Below are positions 50,255 to 58,787 of a stretch of DNA of 64,000 nucleotides, in pieces. The stretch's first letter is position 1, and each line of letters starts with the position of its first letter. Source of the DNA: an uncultured Ruminiclostridium sp. (lineage in GTDB: Bacteria; Bacillota; Clostridia; Oscillospirales; Ruminococcaceae); NCBI GenBank assembly GCA_947627695.1, contig CANQXF010000011.1, positions 1-64,000 on the forward strand. The letters run 5' to 3'. Under the pieces are notes generated by a model, which searched no databases, was not told the origin of the DNA, and saw only the letters and a list, made by a program, of their open reading frames with translations. The position numbers and the translations under genes are program-made.

Positions 50255-53200
50255 AACGTCAAAAGGTTAGGAGATCTTTTTTCATAAAGACCTGTCGGCG
50301 ACTGATCTATAATGTATATGGAATTTATGCCTTTTATTTTTGAAATGGTAGAGTTGATAGTCAGGGCCCCTGCGTTATCCTTTCCTCCGATAGATTTAAG
50401 ATCGCAGCCCGTGGATCTGCCTGTTTTGAGCAAAGATAATATGTTGGCGAGCGTTACGGTCTGTTCAGTAAGAGAAAGCTTTTCAAAATTTTCTCTGCAG
50501 GAATTTACTTTATTGCCCGTATCGCCAAGTTTTACTTTAAACGGCACTGACAGCATTTTATTTACAAGAACATCAAATAATTCAATATTATTTTCGCAGC
50601 TTATTCCGATACTGTTTTCAGCGCTGTTTCTTTTATCTGTCTTGTACTTTTCCGTAAATGAACTTATCCTTTTTGCATAGTCGTAATGCTTTTTATCGAG
50701 TATAAGTGAAACGGCAGAAGAAATACCTAAATTTTTGCCGCCTGAAGATTTACAGGTAATATTTGCCCTGAATCCGTCAATTTCAATCAGAGTATTGATT
50801 TTTACAGCACGGTCGCCCAACGGAAATATTATTTCGTTTGCATTGATTTCCTGATTTAAAATGATTGAAAGTTGTTTTGCAGCATAATTTTCAGCATACT
50901 CTTTGCTTGAAGAATATTTTTCCGCATACATAAGCTCCACAGGAATAAAAGTAATAGCTCCGCCATACTTCACCAAAGAAAAATATGATGCAGTTGTGTT
51001 GTTATAACCTCCGTATTTTGCGGTATCAAGTCCTTGCTTTCTTTCAACAAGTCCCTCGCTTTTTCGTTCAGGCAGTTGGTTAAACAATCCGCCTTTTCGC
51101 CTGTAACAGTATCTTACGTATCTTATACTGTTTTTGCTCATCATCTTTTTTACAATGTCAAAAGAAACGGACGGATCCCACGCAATATTTTCTCCGCGTG
51201 CAACTCTGCGGGTAAGCAGCCCGCTTTCCTTGCCGCCTTGAGAGCGCTTGAATATCTTTAGTGAATATTGCTCTCCGCTTTTTATAAAATTAAGCGGATT
51301 TTCGGTAAATTGTGTGTTATATACGTTCCCCATGACTATATTGAGGTATGCATCTTTTGCATGGTGAAGATCATTCACTTCCCGACATTTGAGCATATCC
51401 ATTTCCTGACGGAATTCAGATGTAAGACCTGCTTTTACATATATGATCCTTGAGTTGGGGCATATCTCCTTGATGAGCTCTGCAACAGCTTTTGTCGATT
51501 GCCTTGTTTCTACCAGCTGCCTTGAAATAAATCCTGCAAGCTCTTCTTCAGTAAAATTCGTGCTTCTTGTCAGACGCTGATATTTCTTTTCGCCTATCAA
51601 TCCTTTATCTCTCAGAGCGTTCCAGAAAATGCGCATTTTTTGCTTTATATCAGCAGAGATAGGGTATTTGTCGCCCTTTGCGCCATTTGCCTCGGATTCC
51701 ACAAGAACTTTATTTTCAAGGCTGTCATCCTTGACCTTTGCCTGAGGATATATATGATCGATATTGTAGTATGTATCGTTTCCCAGCCTTTCAAAATCAA
51801 TAGCGTGTCCTGTATACATACATCTTCCCAGCTGAATAAAGTACAAATAATATTTTTCGCTCCGCAGCCTGCCGTCGTCGGTGCGGTCAAGCTGCGAATA
51901 CAATTCGTTCAGACGCTCTTTATCCGCCATATCTTTTGCTAAATTATATAATTCTTTTATCTGCTCTCGCCGTGATTTCGTGCGTTTTCCTTTGTTGTTC
52001 TGATTACTTTCCCTCGCCATTTCTATAAAGATCTTGTCGGGGTCTTTTCCGATAATGCTTTTTACTTCTTTTACAATATCCAGTGTTCTTGTTACTGAAC
52101 GTCTTACGGCTGTGGGAATATACATTTCCTTCATTCTTTCTTCGATCGTTTTATGATTAGTGGGGTCGGAATAGAAATCAGCGTTGTATTTCTCAATGAC
52201 GTTCCCGTATCTGTATTTTGAGCCGAGTATCTGCATCAAATTATCATTGGTTTCCCAAAGTGCATTTATAATATTCCTGTCGCTTTTTGCCTCACCGTTT
52301 GTGTCGATCTCCCATATTTCTTCAAGAAGCTTTCGGGACAGCCTGCCGTAATCTTTATAATTAAGGCTTGACAAATACTTCAGATCTGCATCGCTTAAAC
52401 CGATATAATTGTTTTTCAGCCATTTCTTAAGTCTGGCGGTATCTGTGGTCGCAGTTATTCTTTCAATGATCCTTTCAGCGTCAGTTTCCTTGAGAGCGCC
52501 TGATTCAAGCAATCTTTTAAAATCGTGATAGGACTTTAAAGAAGATTTGATACTTACATCTATTCCGCCTATGGATTGTCCGTCTTTAAATTCACCGCAC
52601 GCTTTCAGACAATTTTCAATTGCTTTTATAGTGACCCGCTGCTTTTTCATAAACAGCTCGTTGAAGATCCTCTGCTTGGCACTTACGGAAATTTTGCTGC
52701 CGTCAACGGTAATATTGTTTATTTCGTTAAGAACGCTGAATTTGCAATACAGCAGAGAATTTTTAGGTAAAACATCCTCTCCTGCAAGATATGTGCATTT
52801 GCAGGTCATTCTTCTGATGAAGGCGTTTTCCGTCTTGTCTAGGTCGATTTTCTCGTGATAGTTCCACGGATAGATTTTGCCTTCGGCTTTTCTTTCCATC
52901 CAGGCAAAGTTGCTTTTCTCACTGCTTACGAGAGGCCCGACATAATACGGTATTCTAAACTCCATTATGCTCAGTATTTTGTCGGCAACAGTACCGTATT
53001 CGTCCTTGTCATTGAGAAAAGGAAGATAAGCTGACGCGTTTTCAAGTATTTGTTTCAATTCCGCATAATAAAGCTGATAAGGTATGACTCTGTTGTCCGT
53101 GGTTTTTTGTTTCGGGCAGAGCTTGAAATTTTTGCATTTATCTATCAGTTCATCTAATAAAGGTTTGTCTGAACTTTCAGATTTGACGCTTTCAAGGAAT

Positions 53201-54357
53201 TTGAGAACAAATTTGCAAAAGTCCTCCTGACTGCACTTTTTATTTTTAACAGCGCCATTATAAACATATGTGGAATAATTGCTTTTTTCTTGTGTATCCT
53301 TAAAAATTTCGCAATACTGCTTTTGGGTAAGGTATTTTTTGCATATGTATTTCAGATTATGCAGATCTTTTTGGTGCTTTTTATAAACATCAGCCTTGGC
53401 AGCCGAAATGCTGCTGCATTCTCCAAGCGACCGCACGAGCAGCGATTGATCGCACAGTTTTTTTACCGCATCAAGAAGTTCCCACTGATCATCTTCCAAT
53501 ATGCCGTACATCGAATCCAGCGTATCTGTAAAATCGGCAGACAATACCGATATGGAGTTTTTGTCAAGGTCTTTGTAACTCTCGTTCAAAAAAAGGTCTG
53601 ACAATTTGACTGTACCGCCGCTCAACAGCTTTATCAGGCAGTCAAAGCGCAGGCCGCTGCACAAATCATTTTTAGGCTTATTTTTTGTGAACCATAATTC
53701 TGTCAGGCATTTTGATTTCTCTGTAACAGAACGGTCTGATCTTAAAATTTCCGACATTTTATCGGGATCGCTGTCAAACGGAATTGTTTCGCAAATATTT
53801 GTCAGAGCGTTTATAAAACCATCATGCAATGGAGTAAAATCGGTTATTTTCTCTGCGCTGTCTTTATCGACGGAATACAAAAAATGTCCTCTGTGCGACA
53901 GAATATATGCACATGCAAGGTAAACCTGCCTTACATCGTGTTCACTCTTATCCTGCATAAGCTCGCATATAAGGTGATGTATGGTAGGGTAATTTTCAAA
54001 ATATTCCTTATCTGTAAAATCTTCGTCATCAAAAAATATATTATTGGTGCGATGCTCACTGTCCTCAGGGAGCAAAGAGCTTTCCTTTAACCTCATGAAA
54101 AAAGTTTTGTCCACTTTCAAAATTTCTTTTGCGAAAAATTCCTGAAGCAAGGAAATTCTTTGCTTGCGCCGTTCAAGACGTCGGCGCGCAGTACGAAATG
54201 TTCTCCTTTCCGCAGATTGCTCCGCTTCATCAAAAAGATGCACTCCCCACATAAGATTGTTATGGAATTTTCTTAAATTATATTGTTCGTTAGTAACAGC
54301 CCAACCGATAGAATTTGTACCGATATCAAGACCCAAAAAATTTTTTTCGTCCACCAC
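50251..54357 (-). CDS. cas9: CRISPR-associated nuclease Cas9 (type II-A)
   Basis: A 1368-residue RNA-guided double-strand nuclease. RuvC-I is LGLDIGTNSIGWAV (Asp11), the bridge helix RTARRRLERRKQRISLLQ, RuvC-II FIEMARESNQ, the HNH site NIDHIYPQAKV and RuvC-III LHHAKDAYLNIVMG. Length is typical of II-A. It starts at a GTG with GGAGG 9 nt upstream; this start region overlaps the -35 of the divergent tracrRNA promoter. All nuclease motifs are intact, so it should be active. The PAM cannot be read from the window. Confidence 0.98.
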   Translation of the reverse strand: MVDEKNFLGLDIGTNSIGWAVTNEQYNLRKFHNNLMWGVHLFDEAEQSAERRTFRTARRRLERRKQRISLLQEFFAKEILKVDKTFFMRLKESSLLPEDSEHRTNNIFFDDEDFTDKEYFENYPTIHHLICELMQDKSEHDVRQVYLACAYILSHRGHFLYSVDKDSAEKITDFTPLHDGFINALTNICETIPFDSDPDKMSEILRSDRSVTEKSKCLTELWFTKNKPKNDLCSGLRFDCLIKLLSGGTVKLSDLFLNESYKDLDKNSISVLSADFTDTLDSMYGILEDDQWELLDAVKKLCDQSLLVRSLGECSSISAAKADVYKKHQKDLHNLKYICKKYLTQKQYCEIFKDTQEKSNYSTYVYNGAVKNKKCSQEDFCKFVLKFLESVKSESSDKPLLDELIDKCKNFKLCPKQKTTDNRVIPYQLYYAELKQILENASAYLPFLNDKDEYGTVADKILSIMEFRIPYYVGPLVSSEKSNFAWMERKAEGKIYPWNYHEKIDLDKTENAFIRRMTCKCTYLAGEDVLPKNSLLYCKFSVLNEINNITVDGSKISVSAKQRIFNELFMKKQRVTIKAIENCLKACGEFKDGQSIGGIDVSIKSSLKSYHDFKRLLESGALKETDAERIIERITATTDTARLKKWLKNNYIGLSDADLKYLSSLNYKDYGRLSRKLLEEIWEIDTNGEAKSDRNIINALWETNDNLMQILGSKYRYGNVIEKYNADFYSDPTNHKTIEERMKEMYIPTAVRRSVTRTLDIVKEVKSIIGKDPDKIFIEMARESNQNNKGKRTKSRREQIKELYNLAKDMADKERLNELYSQLDRTDDGRLRSEKYYLYFIQLGRCMYTGHAIDFERLGNDTYYNIDHIYPQAKVKDDSLENKVLVESEANGAKGDKYPISADIKQKMRIFWNALRDKGLIGEKKYQRLTRSTNFTEEELAGFISRQLVETRQSTKAVAELIKEICPNSRIIYVKAGLTSEFRQEMDMLKCREVNDLHHAKDAYLNIVMGNVYNTQFTENPLNFIKSGEQYSLKIFKRSQGGKESGLLTRRVARGENIAWDPSVSFDIVKKMMSKNSIRYVRYCYRRKGGLFNQLPERKSEGLVERKQGLDTAKYGGYNNTTASYFSLVKYGGAITFIPVELMYAEKYSSSKEYAENYAAKQLSIILNQEINANEIIFPLGDRAVKINTLIEIDGFRANITCKSSGGKNLGISSAVSLILDKKHYDYAKRISSFTEKYKTDKRNSAENSIGISCENNIELFDVLVNKMLSVPFKVKLGDTGNKVNSCRENFEKLSLTEQTVTLANILSLLKTGRSTGCDLKSIGGKDNAGALTINSTISKIKGINSIYIIDQSPTGLYEKRSPNLLTL

Positions 54358-54387
54358 TTGACAATTCCTCCATAAATGTGATATAAT
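54358..54387 (+). promoter_or_regulatory. Promoter of the tracrRNA
   Basis: TTGACA (54358-54363), 18-nt spacer, TATAAT (54382-54387), pointing away from cas9. Transcription would start near 54,395-54,400, at the anti-repeat. Confidence 0.8.
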
Positions 54388-54399
54388 ATATTCATAGGA

Positions 54400-54518
54400 T
54401 ATACTACCCTATAAATTTACACTACGAGTTCAAATAAAAATTTTTTCAAATCGTTCGGTAAAACCGTTCGCACAAGTGTTGTGCGTTGACCTTGCTTTTT
54501 AAGCAAGGTTTTTATTTT
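54400..54518 (+). ncRNA. tracrRNA
   Basis: The segment from 54,403 is complementary to the transcribed repeat over 24 nt (TACTACCC to ACACTAC), then GAGT forms the bulge opposite GA of the crRNA, and TCAAAT makes the lower stem with GTTTGA. This is the standard Cas9 guide architecture. Downstream are hairpins CGGT-AAAA-ACCG-like and CGCACAA-GTG-TTGTGCG, and a terminator CCTTGCTT / AAGCAAGG (54490-54508) with a T run. It is divergent from cas9. Confidence 0.92.
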
Positions 54519-54911
54519 ATCTCATAAGTGATATTAAAATTATAATACCTTACTGTATCTCTGTCAACCGAAGTTTTTATAGGTGTCCAATTTTTGGGAC
54601 TGTAAATCAAAAAATCGTTATTTTGAATAAATATAAAAGAAAAAAATCAGCAAAAATGACAACATAAATAATATGTTTTGTCAAAGCATATAAATATTTC
54701 AAAATGAACCTCGTTCTTTCATCACTTGTTTCCTCTGTCAAACAGTCGAAGATCGGATTTTTCGATACCGTTTTTTATAGCTGAAAGCTTGTATCTTGTC
54801 GCCACAATGCCCTTACAAAGACACTTAAATAATATTGACATAGTCAGTCAGGAATTATACTGAAAGCATTTTTTTAGATATAATATCTTGAATAAACAAC
54901 AATATTATTTA
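54519..54911. other. AT-rich intergenic stretch
   Basis: About 390 bp between the tracrRNA terminator and the right direct repeat. I see no acceptable ORF. A weak promoter-like TTGACA lies near 54,835, with a poorly placed -10. No repeat copies beyond the tracrRNA anti-repeat are present. Confidence 0.5.
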
Positions 54912-55005
54912 TACATAAATAAGAGCAGTACCGCAATTAAGCGATACTGCTCTTTTCTTTTTACATTATCAGACGATTGCCCAAAACATTTTGGGGTGAA
55001 AACTT
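54912..55005 (+). repeat. Direct repeat, right copy (flanks CRISPR-Cas)
   Basis: A 94-bp counterpart of 46,282-46,375: hairpin AGAGCAGTACCGC / GCGATACTGCTCT, then TTTTTACAT and GGGGTGAAAACTT. The hairpin may also terminate the LytTR regulator gene that ends at 55,042 on the minus strand. Confidence 0.8.
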
Positions 55006-55041
55006 CTTTGAGAATATCTCACTTTACGAGTCGGTTTTTGT

Positions 55042-55764
55042 TCAGAACGTATTCATATACTCAATAAAGCTTTTTCTCAAGCTGTCGTAATATTTTCTTC
55101 CTATTGGAAGCGTCACGCGGCAGTCAAGCGCCACTCCTCCAAGACGTGAGATATGCGTCACCCTCGCCAGATTTACCGCAAACGAGTTATGGCATCTTGC
55201 AAAGCAGGACTGTGGCAGCTCGTTTATCAGTTCGGTAAAGGTCGTTCGTGAAACGTAGTCTGCCTTTCTGGTATGTACCGTCGTCAGGTGGTCTATCACC
55301 TCGAGATAAAGTATGCTCTCCACAGGCACGGGTATCTGCTTTCTGTCGCACTTGATAAAGACGTTTTTCGTCCATATCCTCCGCTTAAGGTCCGATTTGA
55401 TCGCTTTTTCAAGCTCAGCGGGATCTATCGGCTTCATCAGGAAATATACAGGCTGGACGGAATATCCCGCCAGCAAAAAGCTGTCGTCCACCGTCATAAG
55501 AACGAATGATATTTCCTCGCCTCGCTCCTTGAGTATCCGAGCCAGGTCTATCCCGCTTTTGTTTCCGAGCCGTATGTCCAGAAACATCAGGTCCAGCTTT
55601 ACGCCCTGCGCGACGTACCGAAGGACCTCCTGCTCGCTGTAATATTCCTTCAGGACATATTGGATCTTAAGCTTTTCCATTGCGTTCATACAAAGCCTTC
55701 CCATCTGTCGGACAAATTCCTTGTCGTCGTCGCAGATGGCGATGGTATATTTATATGACGGCAT
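55042..55764 (-). CDS. LytTR-family response regulator (AgrA-like)
   Basis: A 240-residue regulator: receiver domain (about 5-125) with the acidic pocket ICDDDKEF, the phospho-acceptor in MFLDIRLGNKSG and the lysine in FLMKPID, then a LytTR DNA-binding domain (about 135-238; PVESILYLEVIDHLTTVHT, FARCHNSFAVNLARV). LytTR proteins bind paired 9-bp direct repeats such as ACAGTTAAG with 12-nt spacing, often near the -35. The boxes at P1-P6 have that form. AAGGAGGA precedes the ATG. It follows the kinase gene by 13 nt. Confidence 0.92.
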   Translation of the reverse strand: MPSYKYTIAICDDDKEFVRQMGRLCMNAMEKLKIQYVLKEYYSEQEVLRYVAQGVKLDLMFLDIRLGNKSGIDLARILKERGEEISFVLMTVDDSFLLAGYSVQPVYFLMKPIDPAELEKAIKSDLKRRIWTKNVFIKCDRKQIPVPVESILYLEVIDHLTTVHTRKADYVSRTTFTELINELPQSCFARCHNSFAVNLARVTHISRLGGVALDCRVTLPIGRKYYDSLRKSFIEYMNTF

Positions 55765-55777
55765 ACCGCTTCCTCCT

Positions 55778-57419
55778 TTACTGACCGTTAGTTTCGAGAG
55801 CAGTCATGGCGATAAACTCGTCGTTTTCTCTTTTTATCACAAGCTCCGAGCCGTAGCGTGAGCATATTTTCTTCATTGTAAGAATGCCGAAACCGTGGCT
55901 GGTGATGTCCTTTTTCGGCTCGTCCTTCGGCAAAATATAGCTGTTTGCACAGCGAATGTTGAGATACCCGTTTTTGAGCGAAACGGAGAAGTCGATATAT
56001 CTTTTCTCCTCGCTTACTGCCATACAGGCGTTAAAGGCGTTGTCAAACATATTCATAATGAGCTGACAAAGGTCCTCGTCCCGTATGCCCAGCTCCGCAG
56101 GTGCGCTCACCTGCACAGTGAGCTTAACTCCCTCCTCGGCAGCTCTTGCCGAAGCGGAGTTAAGAATAACGTCCAGTACCGCCGATTTGGCGTAGCTCAG
56201 CCTTTCGCCGCTGTTAATGAAGCTGCTCTTTTCGTCTAAGTATTTTCCTATCTCCTCTGTACGTCCCTGCTCGTATAAAAGCGAAAGGGTCATCAGATCG
56301 TGCTTCCATTCGTGCCGCACCTCGGCAGTTCGCCGCACCCCAGCGACGATATTCTTATACGCCGAGAGTATCGCCCTGTTCTGACTTTCAAGTGCTATCT
56401 TATCCGCCTGTATCTTCACCGATTCACGGACGTGGTATACCGTCACCGCAAGTGCACAGGCAAGTATCAGATAGTTTGAGACGACGATTATTGCGTTTGA
56501 GAACGACTGGGAGTAAATGAGCGAACCGAGCAGCTGCAGCTCCAGAAATACCGAAGGCACATTGTCAAATATGATGGTTATGACGTTCGCAGCGATTATC
56601 AGCGCCGCAATGACCCCTAAGAATATAAGTATATACCGAAGCACAGGCTTTTTAAGGTTTAATATGATAAACAAAAGCATCATCGGCGCTATGGCGTAGC
56701 GAAGTACCTAAAACATCTGCTCGGAATAGCTCCAGTCAAGCTCAAAGGTGCCTGTCTCCTTTAATCGGCATAGGCAGAAGGAAATACTTGCGGCAGCAAG
56801 GAAGATAAGGCTGAAATCGGGTGATGAAAAATATATGCTCATCAGAAACAGACCGATAGCCAGCAGAAAGCATATCCCTGAGATCCCCGCGAATATCGCC
56901 GACGGTGTCGCTATCCTTGCGACCTGAAGATCGTGCGACGCGGAGTTGCTCACATATATCATCACAGGGAAAATATAGTTCTGCGGGTCGGTATATCTCG
57001 CCGTCACCGTCACTGTCTTTTCCTTTTCAAGCGGCGACACCGAGAAGCTTATCCCCGAGGGACTGGAAATGTTTTGCCCGCCTGGGACCGTGCCGCAAAA
57101 CACCGTCTCGCCGTCCACCATTATCTCCGCCTCTCCTGCGCCCATGCTTATACTCAGGGCCTTGAAATCGCCGTCGACGACGTACACAGTTTTGTAAACT
57201 CCATCGAAGCGTATCTCCTGCTCATATATTTTGTCGCCGGGAATAACGGTTCCCCCCGCTGCCGTCGTCTAGAATAAAGCTGACAGCGGTCTCGTAAAGT
57301 ATCTCGTCAGAAATATCGGTAGTATTGGAAAAAAACGAAAACAGTCCGCCTATCGCAATGCACGCAGCGATAAAGACTGTTATCAGTATAAAAAATTTGA
57401 TTTTTTTCACAGTGATCAC
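55778..57419 (-). pseudogene. AgrC-like sensor kinase gene with frameshift and in-frame stop
   Basis: Three fragments form one kinase. The N-part (57419-57222) has a membrane helix and an outer segment; near 57,255 a six-G run shifts the frame, and the right frame continues TVIPGDKIYEQEIRFDGVY into the next part. The middle part (to 56,708) has an outer beta domain and membrane helices, ending EQMF and an in-frame TAG. The same frame then runs VLRYAIAPMMLLFIILN into the kinase part, which has further helices, RHEWKHDLMTLSLLYEQG (phospho-acceptor His), NMFDNAFNACM (N box) and GFGILTMKKI. Either a broken gene or errors; the kinase part alone could still be made from 56,683. Confidence 0.75.
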
Positions 57420-57505
57420 CAGGACTGTGTCGGAATGTCAGGCAGCCGCCGAACATAATAACCAACAGTATTTATGTGTCCGTTTAACACAAAAAACACA
57501 CATTA

Positions 57506-57534
57506 ATTATAACATACAGACGAAAAAAATTCAA
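57506..57534 (-). promoter_or_regulatory. Promoter of the kinase-regulator genes
   Basis: TTGAAT, 17-nt spacer, TATAAT (57511-57506) on the minus strand, upstream of the kinase gene. It has no box at the 38-nt position, so the regulator genes seem not to be part of their own regulon by this route. Confidence 0.6.
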
Positions 57535-57606
57535 CTGCCCGAAAATGGGATAAATGTAATTCGCGGCAAAAATACGCCGTAGATAACACTCCTGGACGGC
57601 TTTTCC

Positions 57607-58581
57607 CTATATTTTCGGCTGATCCGACCTTTTTATCCGCTTTCCGATCGCGTTCAGACCGTTTATTATAAGCGGCGCCCCGGCGGTTATGTAAAGTATC
57701 AGCACGAATTGCTCGCAGGCCTTTCCTATCCCGCCCGCTATCAGCTCTGATACAAGCGGTGCGGCGTATTCCTTCATCAAAAAGTATATCCCCACACAAA
57801 CAGCGTAGCGTATTATTCTGGCGATAATTCCGCCCCCGCAGTCAAATTTGATGAATCTCCTTTCCAAAAACCACCCCAGTATGAACCCCAGCCCCATACC
57901 TGCATTTTTAAATGCGTCGGCAGACATTTTTGCAGGATCGACTATAAGCTCTCCCGCGGCGTCGTAGTCCATAGGGTAGGATTTCACAGAGGCATAAACG
58001 ACGAGTATAACGCAGAGCACCGCCCCGCAAATAAGAACTATCCAGTCCTTTTTGGGATTTTTGTCCACCCAGCCGAGCAATGCCCGAAACGCAAACAAAA
58101 GCACAGCGGCAAGAATTATCGACACGATGACGTCCTGCGGAGTGTGAACGCCCAGATAGTTGCGTGAAAAGCCTATCAGCAGGACGAGGACTATTAAGAT
58201 CACCCTGAAAATTTTGTTCCGCCCCTTTTTCATCGCAAGCCCGCCGAAGAAGCTGGAAGCATTTGCGGCATGTCCGCTTGGGAAAGAATATCCTGTGGCG
58301 TCTGCCATTGCTCCCTGAACGGGAACCACCCTTGCGTCCCGTATCCACGGGCGGTAAACGCAGGCGGTTATCTTAAAAAACGCATTTACGACCCTGTTAT
58401 AGTAAAAGGTGAGCATAAGGTATATCCCCTCTTGCTTGTCTATACACCAATACACCGCCGCCACAAGAAGAGTAACGATAGAAGCCTCACCCAGCTTTGT
58501 AACGACCTCCATAAAGACGTCCAATATCCCGCCCGTCGCCTCACGCAAACTTTGCAGTAGCAAAAGATAATCTATGTCCAT
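57607..58581 (-). CDS. PAP2-family membrane phosphatase
   Basis: A 324-residue integral membrane protein with the PAP2 motifs KITACVYRPW (motif 1 region), SFPSGHAANASS (motif 2) and FSRNYLGVHTPQDVIVS (motif 3). Relatives dephosphorylate undecaprenyl pyrophosphate or phosphatidic acid. AAAGGAGAA precedes the ATG. It is driven by promoter P4 of the peptide regulon, so a link to export, envelope protection or immunity is possible; this is inference. Confidence 0.9.
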   Translation of the reverse strand: MDIDYLLLLQSLREATGGILDVFMEVVTKLGEASIVTLLVAAVYWCIDKQEGIYLMLTFYYNRVVNAFFKITACVYRPWIRDARVVPVQGAMADATGYSFPSGHAANASSFFGGLAMKKGRNKIFRVILIVLVLLIGFSRNYLGVHTPQDVIVSIILAAVLLFAFRALLGWVDKNPKKDWIVLICGAVLCVILVVYASVKSYPMDYDAAGELIVDPAKMSADAFKNAGMGLGFILGWFLERRFIKFDCGGGIIARIIRYAVCVGIYFLMKEYAAPLVSELIAGGIGKACEQFVLILYITAGAPLIINGLNAIGKRIKRSDQPKI

Positions 58582-58616
58582 ACTTTTCTCCTTTAGTTCA
58601 ACAGAAATTATCTATA

Positions 58617-58681
58617 ATTATATCACATAATATCCGACCGTGCTGTGTAATCTGCGCTGTTAAAACGCGACCTGCGACATA
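58617..58681 (-). promoter_or_regulatory. Regulated promoter P4 (PAP2 gene)
   Basis: TATAAT at 58622-58617 on the minus strand; ACAGCGCAGATTACA starts at 58660, exactly 38 nt upstream; a second box TATGTCGCA, identical to that of P3, lies 12 nt further up. The -35 position (CAGCAC) is non-consensus. Confidence 0.75.
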
Positions 58682-58697
58682 AGCCGTTACCCCGCCG

Positions 58698-58762
58698 CCT
58701 GTTTTATGCGGTCTGAATTTAGCGCAAACAACATTGCGCAGGTGCGGCAAGTGTGGTATAAT
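58698..58762 (+). promoter_or_regulatory. Regulated promoter P5 (ABC exporter genes)
   Basis: TATAAT at 58757-58762; TTAGCGCAAACAACA starts at 58719, exactly 38 nt upstream, keeping AGCGCA and ACA. Box 1 is weaker (CCTGTTTTA). The -35 position is TTGCGC. Divergent from P4. Confidence 0.65.
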
Positions 58763-58787
58763 TAAAGTGTTATTCAAAAGATAAAGG

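Noticed and set aside
54519-54911. Possible further CRISPR repeats or a gene between tracrRNA and the right direct repeat
   Set aside because: Only the anti-repeat resembles the repeat; no ORF of acceptable quality is present.
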